The notes under the pieces are model-generated. The model was not told the DNA's origin. It did no database searches and saw nothing but the letters and a program-made list of their open reading frames with translations. Positions 18,244 through 26,255 of a stretch of DNA of 45,835 bases are shown in pieces. Positions within the stretch are counted from its first letter, which is position 1; each line of letters opens with the position of its first letter. A program made the translations under genes and the position numbers. Source of the stretch: Candidatus Methanoperedens sp. (GTDB lineage Archaea > Halobacteriota > Methanosarcinia > Methanosarcinales > Methanoperedenaceae); the NCBI GenBank assembly GCA_023249105.1, contig JAHFDG010000028.1, positions 1-45,835 on the forward strand, written 5' to 3'.

Positions 18244-18603
18244 ATGGGGATTCTGCTACATATTATTGCGCGACTTCTGCTGAATATTTTAAAACCTGTT
18301 GGTGAAATATTTGCGATCGCATATTGTTTGTTCACTTTAAAATTTAAAAAGATATCGCATTACTATATGGAGGTTGCATTAGTAGAGGATGTATATGGAA
18401 ACGTGTGTATGCAGTATTTGTTTAATATAACACTTATCAAAAAGGATGGATACAAATTCGGAAATGGAGAAGAAAAAATTTCATCAGTAATTGGAAAAAA
18501 TAAAGTTGCAAAAAAGTTGACCAGGTTAGGAAGCCTTATTGATAAAAGTTTAAATAAACTGGATCCGAATCATTCAATTAAATCAATCGACAATAACGTT
18601 TAA
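18244..18603 (+). CDS. Unknown protein with N-terminal hydrophobic segment
   Basis: This 119-aa product has a hydrophobic stretch at about 3-33 (LLHIIARLLLNILKPVGEIF, then AIAYCLFTL), followed by a basic C-terminus (KKISHYYMEV ... KNKVAKKLTRLGSLIDKSL). I recognise no family. It immediately follows the lectin pair and may belong to the adhesin block, or be a membrane-acting accessory protein. Confidence 0.55.
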   Translation: MGILLHIIARLLLNILKPVGEIFAIAYCLFTLKFKKISHYYMEVALVEDVYGNVCMQYLFNITLIKKDGYKFGNGEEKISSVIGKNKVAKKLTRLGSLIDKSLNKLDPNHSIKSIDNNV

Positions 18604-18614
18604 AATTATTTTTC

Positions 18615-18995
18615 ATGCCACTAAATATTCTAATACCCATTTCTAATTGCCCTGTTAGCGGGCTGAAGCGGAAAGCAAAACATTTATCGTTTACTCAGGA
18701 TGATGAAAGTTATTCGGTAACGCATAAAATTCAAGTTTCTTATTTCAACCAGGATAATACTCCTGTAATCGGGACCACCCGGTACAATCCTTATACTGTT
18801 GTATTAACAGCGGATAACGATACTAAAGTGAATCCTGCAACAGGAGCTATTTTAGATCCGGGTGATGAAGGATATGAAAACGGAGTGGGCCAGGAAGCCT
18901 TTTTTATTTTGGTTAATGATGGCGGCTTACCTGTGAGAGGTTTGTTAGAAGGTTCTATTGTTACCGGTGATGCACGTAATAAATTTGATATCTAA
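18615..18995 (+). CDS. Unknown beta-rich protein upstream of gpD
   Basis: This 126-aa protein is beta-rich and polar (YSVTHKIQVSYFNQDNTPV ... YNPYTVVLTADNDTKVNPAT). It has no signal peptide or membrane segment. It lies 2 nt before the gpD-like gene, so a structural role near the tail hub is plausible. No known family is recognised. Confidence 0.55.
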   Translation: MPLNILIPISNCPVSGLKRKAKHLSFTQDDESYSVTHKIQVSYFNQDNTPVIGTTRYNPYTVVLTADNDTKVNPATGAILDPGDEGYENGVGQEAFFILVNDGGLPVRGLLEGSIVTGDARNKFDI

Positions 18996-18997
18996 CA

Positions 18998-20533
18998 ATG
19001 AGTGTTGCACCAAAATATTATGTCCAGGTTTTATACAATGGTGTAAATATCTCCAATGATATTTCAAATCATTTATTGAACCTGAGTTATACTGACCAGG
19101 TTCATGGCCAAAGTGATGAGATTGAAATATCGTTGGAGGATGGTGATGCGAAGTGGCGCAACGAATGGTATCCTAAAAAAAAGGATCTGTTAACAGTTTC
19201 AATGGGGCCTGATCAGGATAGCGCTTTTGATTGCGGAGTGTTTTGGATAGATGAGATCGAAGCCAGCGGTCCTCCGGATGTTTTAATTATTCGCGGACTG
19301 GCCACCGGGGCAAAAGGTGTTTTAAACACAAAAAAAAGTTCAGCACACGAAGGGAAATCATTAAAAGACATTGCCACTACCATCGCGAAAAACAATGGGT
19401 TAACCATTGATGATGGCGGTTTTAATAATACTTCCCGGACACCATATAATTTAAAAATGGAAGCAGCTTTGCTTCGACTTAATGCCAGGGTTTTAACAAA
19501 CCTGGTTCCGTTAAGCGATCTTGCTGTTCAGCATGGGCTTGTTGGAGTACAGCAGGATCTTGATAAAATACGGACCTCGCTAACTACAAAAAAAGCAGAC
19601 AAGCAATTAGCTGAAGTAAAAAAATTAATGAATTCACTTATGAATCTGTATGCCGGATTAAGCATTAGTGATGGTAGCAGCAAAGGAAAACGTGATATCG
19701 CTTTGTATAATGAATCGGCTTATACATCCAGGTTAGCAACTGAATTTTATAATGCTTCAGGAATTACTGTGCAAACAAATATTAAGTCGGGTGTGTTGGA
19801 TGGAATAGTGATCAACAGATCTACGCAAAATCATGAAACAGATCTTGGCTTCTTAAAACGTTTGTGCAATGAATATGGAATTATTTTCAGCGTCCGGAAT
19901 GCTACTTTATTTTTCACAACAGTTTTTAAATTGGAGGATGCACCTTCTGCATTTACACTGAACAGAAATCAGTTAAAATCTTATTCATTTAAAGATAAAG
20001 TTCAGAGAGTTTATTCTAAGGCAACAGTAAAGCATCATAACCCTGCAAAGAAGGAAGTTATTGAAGCCGAATATAGTACACCTGAAAAAACAAATGCGGA
20101 CGGAGAAACATTTACACAGGAAACATCGGACGATGTTCTTGTGATTCATAGCAAAGCCGAAACAAAAGAACAGGCAGATATAAAAGCACAAGCTGCATTG
20201 CACAGTAAAAACAGTAAAGCAAAAGAAGGGTCCTTTACAGTTAATGGTACTCCGGAAACCGTATTAACATTAGCAGGCAACAATTTTGACTTGGAAGGGA
20301 TGGGAGGTTTGTCCGGTAAGTATCATGTGATCACTTCTACTCATACTATAAATAAATCGAGCGGATACGAAATTTCGGCTGATGTAAAATCAGTTGGCAC
20401 GGTATTAAAATCAAAAAATAAATCAGAAGCCATTGCAAAAACTTTAGCACCTTCAATTAACAGAGGCGGCAAGGTTAAGAATGTTGGTTTTGCTGATGGT
20501 TTAGGATTAGGACAAAATGGAATTACCATATAA
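18998..20533 (+). CDS. Tail hub protein, P2 gpD-like, with inserted helical segment
   Basis: This 511-aa protein should form the tail hub between tube and spike. The N-terminal gpD pattern is YVQVLYNGVNISNDISNHLL, then SDEIEISLEDGDAKW and WIDEIEASGPPDVLIIRG. The later part has TDLGFLKRLCNEYGIIFSV, standard for gpD/gp27-type hubs. About 90 residues (roughly 145-240) are an insertion, including the helical VGVQQDLDKIRTSLTTKKAD. P2 gpD is 387 aa, so the insertion explains most of the extra length. Confidence 0.88.
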   Translation: MSVAPKYYVQVLYNGVNISNDISNHLLNLSYTDQVHGQSDEIEISLEDGDAKWRNEWYPKKKDLLTVSMGPDQDSAFDCGVFWIDEIEASGPPDVLIIRGLATGAKGVLNTKKSSAHEGKSLKDIATTIAKNNGLTIDDGGFNNTSRTPYNLKMEAALLRLNARVLTNLVPLSDLAVQHGLVGVQQDLDKIRTSLTTKKADKQLAEVKKLMNSLMNLYAGLSISDGSSKGKRDIALYNESAYTSRLATEFYNASGITVQTNIKSGVLDGIVINRSTQNHETDLGFLKRLCNEYGIIFSVRNATLFFTTVFKLEDAPSAFTLNRNQLKSYSFKDKVQRVYSKATVKHHNPAKKEVIEAEYSTPEKTNADGETFTQETSDDVLVIHSKAETKEQADIKAQAALHSKNSKAKEGSFTVNGTPETVLTLAGNNFDLEGMGGLSGKYHVITSTHTINKSSGYEISADVKSVGTVLKSKNKSEAIAKTLAPSINRGGKVKNVGFADGLGLGQNGITI

Positions 20534-20551
20534 GAAAATTTACATTTGAGT

Positions 20552-21121
20552 ATGTTAAAGTTTGGAGTCATATCGGAAGTTGATGAACAAAAAGGCCTTA
20601 GCCGGGTTAAATTTTTGGACCAGGATATTGTTTCCGGATGGTTACCGGTGCTACAGAAAAACACTTTAAAAAATCAGGATGAGTGCTGGATGGATGTGAA
20701 TGAACACGTTGTTTGTTTGATGGATGAGAACCTGGAGCATGGTGTGATCCTCGGAGCAATTTACAGTGATGGAGAGTTGCCGATTGTAAAAGATAAAAAC
20801 GTTCGTGCTGTTACATTCGAAGATGGAACCTTTATAAAGTTTAACAGGACCACGAAAGCTCTTACAGTTAGTTGTGAAGGTGATGTGGAAATAGTGAAAG
20901 CCACAAACGTAACCATTGTAGCATCAACAAAAATAACATTGGATTCAGATGTTGAAATCACCGGAGAGTTAACGGTAAATAAAGATATCGAATCCGAAAC
21001 CGGAGAAATAAAAGCAACCGTTGGAGATGTGAAAGCGGGACCAACATCAGTAAGTTTATTAACACACGTACACGCTGGAGTAACTTCCGGAATGGCATCT
21101 ACTTCTCCTCCAACACCATAA
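20552..21121 (+). CDS. Baseplate spike protein, P2 gpV-like
   Basis: The 189-aa protein has an OB-fold start (LKFGVISEVDEQKGLSRVKF). A beta-helix follows from about residue 90 (KALTVSCEGDVEIVKATNVT). A terminal HVHAG provides the HxH metal site seen at gpV spike tips. It should be the membrane-piercing tip of the contractile tail. A TTG two codons upstream (20546) is possible, but ATG at 20552 is preferred. Confidence 0.92.
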   Translation: MLKFGVISEVDEQKGLSRVKFLDQDIVSGWLPVLQKNTLKNQDECWMDVNEHVVCLMDENLEHGVILGAIYSDGELPIVKDKNVRAVTFEDGTFIKFNRTTKALTVSCEGDVEIVKATNVTIVASTKITLDSDVEITGELTVNKDIESETGEIKATVGDVKAGPTSVSLLTHVHAGVTSGMASTSPPTP

Positions 21122-21125
21122 TAAA

Positions 21126-21497
21126 ATGAATGTAAAAGATATACGATCAAGTGAGTGGGGACTTTCAATGGCTGAATTGGGAGCTGTTGTAGAGGGTATA
21201 AATGATATCAAGCAGTGCTTAAATATTATCATGTACACCCGCAAAGGAACAGATCCTTTGCGTCCGGAGTTTGGTTGTGGAGCAATTGACCGAATAGATC
21301 AACCGGTGAATGTTGCTATACCGGGAATGATAAAGGATATTATTGAAGCGGTTACATTGTTTGAGCCGCGCATTGATATGGTAAAATCAAAAATAACAAG
21401 TGAGCTGAGTGGATCCCAGGTAACATTCACTTTAAATTTTAAAATAAAAAATTCCGTTGAAACCGGACAACAAAATATAACCTATGGCTTTAACTAA
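21126..21497 (+). CDS. Baseplate wedge protein, gpW/gp25-like
   Basis: The 123-aa protein shows the gp25 lysozyme-like wedge pattern. The core is GINDIKQCLNIIMYTRKGTD, followed by PLRPEFGC and IKDIIEAVTLFEPRIDM. gp25-like wedges start baseplate polymerisation and sheath nucleation. It overlaps the following gpJ gene by 14 nt. Confidence 0.93.
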   Translation: MNVKDIRSSEWGLSMAELGAVVEGINDIKQCLNIIMYTRKGTDPLRPEFGCGAIDRIDQPVNVAIPGMIKDIIEAVTLFEPRIDMVKSKITSELSGSQVTFTLNFKIKNSVETGQQNITYGFN

Positions 21498-22590
21498 ACC
21501 CAACTTAATTGATAGAGATGCCAGCGCGATCGTTCAGGAGATGATCGCATTTTATGAAGCGGCCACCGGAAAAACATTGCAGCCGGGACAGCCTGAGCGG
21601 TTACTGATCAATGCATTTGCATATCGCGAAGTATTATTGCGTAATGCAATACAAAGTGCTGCAGAACAAAATTTAGTTTCATTCGCGGTGTTCCCAATGC
21701 TTGACAAATTGGGTGAACTCTTAGGTGTTGAGCGGCTTGCAGCATCTGCTGCTGAAGTGGCAATTACTTTTTCATTAATTGCCGGGCATGGCGCACTGGT
21801 GTTACCGCAAGGAACCAGGGTGGCCAGTACTGATGGTAAAGTGATTTTTGAAACAAAAGAATCCTTCTCCATTTTAATCAGCGATTCGGATGTTGATGTG
21901 GATTGTATATGTCAGCAAAGTGGCGTGGTTGGTAATGGTTATATTGCCGGTACGATCACAAATATTTTAGATCCGCAGGCCTATATCACCGGTGCGTCAA
22001 ATGCAGACACTTCAGGTGGTGGTGCAGATGAAGAATCGGATGATCAGTTGCGTGAGCGCATTAAACTAGCTCCGTCTGCATTCAGCAGTGCCGGCAGTGT
22101 AGGTGCTTATAAATATCATGCTTTTTCTGCAAACCCTTCTATAATTGATGTTGCTGTTGTAAGTAATGTTCCGGGGACGGTACAGATCTATCCTTTAGTT
22201 GAAGGAGGAATTGTAACGCCTGCACCAATTTTAGCAGCGGTACTGGTTGCGTGTTCTGCCGAAAAAGTGAGGCCGCTTACAGATACGGTTACATCTGCAT
22301 CGCCTACTGCAGTTAATTATGCAATAGAAGTGGAATTACTTTTATATACCGATGCTGAAGAAGCAGATATTTTATCTGCAGTGGGAACAGCTTTAACCGA
22401 TTATGTGGCCAACCAGGGAACTAAACTTGGAAAAGATATCGTGGTAAATCAGATCATTGGTTTGTGCCAGGTACCGGGAGTTTATAAAGTTACCGTGGTG
22501 CAGCCTGCTGTGGATGTAGTGATTAATGAAACAAGTTTTGGAAAAAATACAGGTATAACAGTTACGCCGACAGGATTTACAAATGGATAA
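21484..22590 (+). CDS. Baseplate protein J-like
   Basis: This 368-aa product matches P2 gpJ-type wedge proteins. Signature stretches are LINAFAYREVLLRNAIQSAA and GVERLAASAAEVAITFSL, then GTRVASTDGKVIFET and DEESDDQLRERIKLAP. It joins the gp25-like wedge to gpI and completes the baseplate arms. Length is close to other gpJ proteins. Confidence 0.93.
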   Translation: MALTKPNLIDRDASAIVQEMIAFYEAATGKTLQPGQPERLLINAFAYREVLLRNAIQSAAEQNLVSFAVFPMLDKLGELLGVERLAASAAEVAITFSLIAGHGALVLPQGTRVASTDGKVIFETKESFSILISDSDVDVDCICQQSGVVGNGYIAGTITNILDPQAYITGASNADTSGGGADEESDDQLRERIKLAPSAFSSAGSVGAYKYHAFSANPSIIDVAVVSNVPGTVQIYPLVEGGIVTPAPILAAVLVACSAEKVRPLTDTVTSASPTAVNYAIEVELLLYTDAEEADILSAVGTALTDYVANQGTKLGKDIVVNQIIGLCQVPGVYKVTVVQPAVDVVINETSFGKNTGITVTPTGFTNG

Positions 22591-23275
22591 TTTGATTGCA
22601 GATAGTATAAAGAATGTTCCGCACCTGGCGGCCTTCGATGAGTTGGCCGCGAATCGCCTGGACGGAATAGATATTTCACCGGTGCTGATCAATTTAATTG
22701 ATACGGTACCGGCTTCGGCTTTACCTGCTTTGGCTGAACAGTTTGATGTGCTGGGTTTTAAAGGATATAAGTTTGCTAATACTGAAAGTGATAAACGTGA
22801 TCTGATAAAAAGAGCGGTAGAGCTGCACCGGTATAAAGGTACTCCCTGGGCGATCAAAGAATCTTTGAAATCAATAAACATTATGGATGCTACCATCCTT
22901 GAAGGGATTTTTCATTTTGTCTATAATGGTTTGTATGTATATGACGGATCAGCATCTTATGGAGAGGTTCAGTGGCCGCAATTCCGGGTGTTAGTTGATG
23001 CGTCATCTCTTAGTTTGGTTAACATGGCATTATACCGTGATATTATCATTCTTGTGGAGGAATACAAAAATGTACGGTCCCACCTGGTTGATATATCATT
23101 CAAAATAAATTTAAACGACAGCTCACTGGTCAGCGAATATTTCCTTTCAAACAATCCGATCGAAGCTGAATTACTTGGTACCGGTGGAACATATTATTCC
23201 GCTAACTCCATATACAATGGGTTTTATAAATACAACAAAGTACAGGATGAATTAATCATAAATATTTTACCATAA
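22583..23275 (+). CDS. Tail protein I-like (baseplate)
   Basis: This 230-aa protein has the gpI pattern: PALAEQFDVLGFKGYKF, the stretch KRDLIKRAVELHRYKGTPWA, then IKESLKSINI. gpI connects the baseplate to the tail fibres. It overlaps gpJ by 8 nt, and its stop overlaps the start of the next gene. The C-terminal 80 residues diverge. Confidence 0.9.
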   Translation: MDNLIADSIKNVPHLAAFDELAANRLDGIDISPVLINLIDTVPASALPALAEQFDVLGFKGYKFANTESDKRDLIKRAVELHRYKGTPWAIKESLKSINIMDATILEGIFHFVYNGLYVYDGSASYGEVQWPQFRVLVDASSLSLVNMALYRDIIILVEEYKNVRSHLVDISFKINLNDSSLVSEYFLSNNPIEAELLGTGGTYYSANSIYNGFYKYNKVQDELIINILP

Positions 23276-23709
23276 TGAAAACAGAGAACTTAAAAGTAAA
23301 AGGAAGGTTTGAAATGCGCACGTTTAAAGACGGTGTATTGATCGATACATACATCGATAACAATTTAGTAGTTGCTGCAGGCCGTAATGCTGTTGCTGAA
23401 TTATTAGGCAATACATCGCCGAATAAATTTATTACTGAAATAAAATTTGGGGAGGAAGGCACACCGCCTTCATCACTTGACACCGGAGTTTTAAATCCAT
23501 TTACAAAAGCTGTTACTGCAGTTTCTTATCCGGCAATAGGAGAAGTGAAATTCGACTGGACCCTGGAGCTTGCAGAAAACAATGGTGTAACAATAAAAGA
23601 GTATGGACTGTTTTGCAGCGATGGTACCATGTTCGCCCGCAAGACCGGCACTGATGTAGTAAAAACAAATTTGATCCGCTTAGAGGGATCCTGGACAATA
23701 TTATTTTAA
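23275..23709 (+). CDS. Unknown tail-associated protein downstream of gpI
   Basis: This 144-aa protein is beta-rich (LKVKGRFEMRTFKDGVLIDT ... GVTIKEYGLFCSDGTMFARK). The GLFCSDGTMFARK phrase recalls N-terminal domains of tail fibre proteins that attach to gpI. It lies between gpI and a collar-domain fibre, so a fibre-baseplate adaptor is a reasonable inference. No family is firmly recognised. Confidence 0.6.
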   Translation: MKTENLKVKGRFEMRTFKDGVLIDTYIDNNLVVAAGRNAVAELLGNTSPNKFITEIKFGEEGTPPSSLDTGVLNPFTKAVTAVSYPAIGEVKFDWTLELAENNGVTIKEYGLFCSDGTMFARKTGTDVVKTNLIRLEGSWTILF

Positions 23710-23730
23710 ACTTAAAAACACAAAAACAAA

Positions 23731-24648
23731 ATGGCAAATTTAACTGAAGACGGATCATCTTATGAAGTCGGTATCTATCAATTAGAACGCGCTGATCCAA
23801 TAGATGCCGGTATCGGTGGTAATGGCATCGCTAACCTGCAGGCTCTAAAACTGGCAAACAGGACCGCGTATTTAAAAATACACGTAGATGCACTCGAAGT
23901 GCTGAGAGATCGCGGACCTGTAGTGCGGGAGGTGGTAACGCTAAGTGCTGATACTACACTGGTTCGTGCAACGCACATGGGAAAATTAATTGAGTGCAGC
24001 GGTTTTATTTTGACGCTTCCTCTTACTGCAGGAATGGTTGAAGGTGATCTTTTCGCATTCAGAGCGGCATTGACTGCATCTGTTACGATCAGAAAAAATA
24101 CAGCACAAACAATACCTGATGCTGTATTGTACGGTTACGCAGCTGATGATATCGTTTTGCAACCTGGTGAACAAGTTGTGTTGATTTGGAAAGCCGGTGT
24201 CTGGAAAATTTTGTCTTTTTCTCAGTTTACAATTTCATCGCCTGTAGGAACAGTGGCTGCTTTTGCATCTGCGAATGTTCCAACCGGCTGGGTTAAATGT
24301 AACGGAGCATCATTGGATAGAACAACTTATGCAAGGTTGTTTGCAAACATAGGAATATTGTATGGAACAGCGGATGGATCACATTTTAATGTTCCGGATC
24401 TACGTGGTGAGTTTGTTCGTGGATGGGATGATGGCCGTGGTGTGGACACTGGCCGTGCAATTGCAACCGCACAAAGTGATTTGTTTAAGGCGCATTCGCA
24501 TACCTGGTTTAACTTCTTTATGTCAGGCGGTGGAGCCACCGGTTTCCCCGGAGGAAGTGCTCATGCTGGAATAGACACAACAAGTTCTACCGGTGGAGCA
24601 GAAACACGTCCGCGTAACGTGGCCATGATGTATTGTATTAAATATTAA
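23731..24648 (+). CDS. Tail fibre protein with phage tail collar domain
   Basis: The 305-aa protein has an N-terminal adaptor region (YEVGIYQLERADPIDAG ... GIANLQALKLANRTAYLK). A C-terminal collar domain includes VPTGWVKCNGASLDRTTYA, then FNVPDLRGEFVRGWDDGRG and ending RPRNVAMMYCIKY. The HSH at about 254-256 (KAHSHTW) is a metal-binding motif common in fibre tips. It probably forms a short tail fibre at the baseplate. Confidence 0.85.
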   Translation: MANLTEDGSSYEVGIYQLERADPIDAGIGGNGIANLQALKLANRTAYLKIHVDALEVLRDRGPVVREVVTLSADTTLVRATHMGKLIECSGFILTLPLTAGMVEGDLFAFRAALTASVTIRKNTAQTIPDAVLYGYAADDIVLQPGEQVVLIWKAGVWKILSFSQFTISSPVGTVAAFASANVPTGWVKCNGASLDRTTYARLFANIGILYGTADGSHFNVPDLRGEFVRGWDDGRGVDTGRAIATAQSDLFKAHSHTWFNFFMSGGGATGFPGGSAHAGIDTTSSTGGAETRPRNVAMMYCIKY

Positions 24649-24652
24649 AAGT

Positions 24653-25099
24653 ATGAGCAATAAAAAAGTTTTGCTGCATGAAGGTCGGCTCGTAGTTTAC
24701 TGCTACGATGCCGACTCTTTTGAATACACCGGGAAGGATATCGCAGATACTTCTCCGCTGGATCCTGATGAGTTTTTAATACCGGCAAATTCAACTGCAG
24801 TAAAACCACCTGAAGTAAAAAAAGGAAAGGTGCTTGTGTTTAATGGTAAGAAATGGGGCTATACTGAATTAAAAAAATCAAAACAATACAACGTGCTTTC
24901 TATTCATGCCAGGGAACACAGAAATACTTTGCTGGCACAAAGCGATTGGACTCAGGGCCTTGATGTTCCTGAATATGTTGATCGTAAAGCATGGAGAAGA
25001 TATCGGCAGGAGTTGCGTGATATCACAACGCATCCGGAATTCCCTTTAAATTTCACTTTCCCCGATCAACCAAAAAATAAAAAGAATGGCAAGAATTGA
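24653..25099 (+). CDS. Tail fibre-associated/assembly chaperone-like protein
   Basis: This 148-aa product begins VLLHEGRLVVYCYDADSFEY and ends with a helical segment RNTLLAQSDWTQGLDVPEYV plus WRRYRQELRDIT and FPLNFTFPDQP. The LAQSDWTQ...WRRYRQ.LR.IT...FP phrase is common in proteins encoded just after tail fibres and annotated as phage tail assembly chaperones. It overlaps the endolysin gene by 14 nt. Confidence 0.72.
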   Translation: MSNKKVLLHEGRLVVYCYDADSFEYTGKDIADTSPLDPDEFLIPANSTAVKPPEVKKGKVLVFNGKKWGYTELKKSKQYNVLSIHAREHRNTLLAQSDWTQGLDVPEYVDRKAWRRYRQELRDITTHPEFPLNFTFPDQPKNKKNGKN

Positions 25100-25661
25100 A
25101 AATTATTTTCCGAAAGTAATTGTATATGCCGGTGGATATGTAAATGATCCAACAGACAGAGGTGGTGCAACTAAATACGATGTAACGTTGGAAACCTGGA
25201 GAAACATGGGTCACGATAAAGATGGCGATGGCGATATCGATGCAAATGATATCAAGCTACTAACACCCGATGATGCAATGATGGTTATGAAGGTAGGATA
25301 TTGGGACCGGTGGAGAGCTGATGCTATAAAAAACCAATCTATCGCAGAGAGCCTGGTTGAATGGGTTTGGGGCTCAGGTAAGTGGGGAGTTGTAATTCCA
25401 CAAAGAGTGCTTGGTGTAAGTGATGATGGCCGTGTTGGAATGCAAACAATTACTGCAGTTAATAATTCTGATCCAAAGGATCTGCATGAAAAAATAAGGT
25501 TGGCAAAATTAAAATTTATCAATGATCTTGTGGGCAAGTCGATTGCTGATTATAAATTTTCTCATCCACAAGCAACAGAAGCAGATCTATTGAAATACAC
25601 ACAGAAAAGATTTTTAAAGGGCTGGACCAGGCGCATTAATGAATTTGTTTTTATAGCATAA
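25086..25661 (+). CDS. GH108-type endolysin (N-acetylmuramidase fold) lacking the usual catalytic Glu
   Basis: This 191-aa protein has the GH108 layout plus a PG-binding C-terminus. Segments include GYVNDPTDRGGATKYDV and YWDRWRADAIKNQSIAESL, then VEWVWGSGKWGVVIPQRVLG. A dockerin/EF-hand-like calcium loop DKDGDGDIDAND spans 44-55. In typical GH108 enzymes the catalytic Glu lies in an EGGY motif; here the codon at 25128-25130 is GCC (Ala15), giving AGGY. It may be an inactive or altered lysin, or a peptidoglycan-binding protein. Its position as last late gene before a terminator fits lysis. The holin candidate is far away at 41772. Confidence 0.82.
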   Translation: MARIENYFPKVIVYAGGYVNDPTDRGGATKYDVTLETWRNMGHDKDGDGDIDANDIKLLTPDDAMMVMKVGYWDRWRADAIKNQSIAESLVEWVWGSGKWGVVIPQRVLGVSDDGRVGMQTITAVNNSDPKDLHEKIRLAKLKFINDLVGKSIADYKFSHPQATEADLLKYTQKRFLKGWTRRINEFVFIA

Positions 25662-25750
25662 AGCATTATCGTGTAAAGCAGCGATTACAAGGGCTGTGTG
25701 CCTTCATAGCGTAGCGGTTCTACGTGTATTAGCGAACCACATGATAAACA

Positions 25751-25774
25751 AAAAGGCGGTGTAAACCGCCTTTT
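25751..25774. terminator. Bidirectional intrinsic terminator ending the late operon
   Basis: AAAAGGCGGT pairs perfectly with ACCGCCTTTT across a GTAA loop. The A-run on one side and T-run on the other allow termination on both strands. It ends the forward late operon and the small reverse-strand gene at 25786-25932. Confidence 0.85.
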
Positions 25775-25785
25775 CTGTTAGCATC

Positions 25786-25932
25786 TCAGTTGGGACTGAA
25801 ATATATTTTAATCTGCTGCTGCTTTTCCAGTTGTGTTAAAGCATCCCGTTGTTTTTTAATTGTTTCTTTGTGGCTCTTCAATTCGTTTTTTAATGCATTC
25901 ACCACTATGCACTTTTTACAAATCACATTCAT
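25786..25932 (-). CDS. Small reverse-strand protein with CxxC and coiled coil (48 aa)
   Basis: Reading right to left, the frame starts MNVICKKCIVVNALKNELKS and continues HKETIKKQRDALTQLEKQQQ, ending FSPN. The CKKC pair could bind a metal, and the rest is a strongly charged coiled coil. It is short but composition-wise convincing; the overlapping forward frame is a hydrophobic shadow. It ends 11 nt before the bidirectional terminator and may be co-transcribed with the reverse-strand repressor. Function unknown. Confidence 0.6.
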   Translation of the reverse strand: MNVICKKCIVVNALKNELKSHKETIKKQRDALTQLEKQQQIKIYFSPN

Positions 25933-25949
25933 GACGGTTTTAAAATATC

Positions 25950-26062
25950 AGCGTGGGCTCCCAGCTATACCCACGCTTGTTGACGTACCGCGAAGCACGT
26001 ACTGCACATGAATAAGCCTGCCCACGCCTTTGACGTGAGCGTTCGACTTATTCTTGCGCAGT
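25950..26062. other. Structured non-coding segment with two hairpins and a diverged direct repeat
   Basis: AGCGTGGG (25950-25957) pairs with CCCACGCT (25970-25977). A longer imperfect stem joins 26001-26016 (ACTGCACATGAATAAG) to 26047-26062 (CTTATTCTTGCGCAGT), with two mismatches in 16 bp. CCCACGC...TGACGT occurs twice (25970-25986 and 26021-26036) as an imperfect direct repeat. A 19-codon forward frame (26008-26067, MNKPAHAFDVSVRLILAQY) lies across the stem but shows no gene signals. It is more GC-rich than its surroundings. Confidence 0.5.
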
Positions 26063-26155
26063 ATTAAATTCGCGGTTTTCAACAAACAAGAATTAGCTAA
26101 CGCTATTTTTATATCATTAAATCAAAAAGCCCTTCTGCTTTAAGCAATTCTTCGT

Positions 26156-26174
26156 TCCTGGCTCCTCGCCAGGA
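26156..26174. other. Hairpin in the repressor downstream region
   Basis: TCCTGGC pairs perfectly with GCCAGGA across a TCCTC loop. It lies 18 nt before the forward-strand terminator at 26192, so both may belong to the 3' part of one small forward RNA or to the 3' end of the repressor transcript. Confidence 0.5.
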
Positions 26175-26191
26175 CACCTTTCTTGCAATAC

Positions 26192-26211
26192 AATGCTATA
26201 GCATTTTTTTT
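26192..26211 (+). terminator. Forward-strand intrinsic terminator without an obvious gene
   Basis: AATGCTATAGCATT is a perfect 14-bp palindrome followed by eight T residues on the forward strand. On the reverse strand no T-run follows, so it works only rightward. No forward protein gene precedes it within about 530 bp, so it may end a small RNA from 25940-26190, or stop read-through from the late operon toward the repressor. The rest of 25933-26255 holds only the hairpins noted separately. Confidence 0.6.
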
Positions 26212-26255
26212 GAATTACAATGGACAAAGGTGTTGCGGAATTCGACCCGAAGGGA

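Noticed and set aside
20541-20548. TACATTTG box before the gpV-like gene as a leaderless promoter
   Set aside because: It is three rather than four bases from ATG, within a packed late operon and without a -33 box; such 8-mers are expected by chance dozens of times here.
25790-26011. Forward hydrophobic frame starting with TTG
   Set aside because: It is the shadow of the better-supported reverse-strand 48-aa frame and runs into hairpin sequence.
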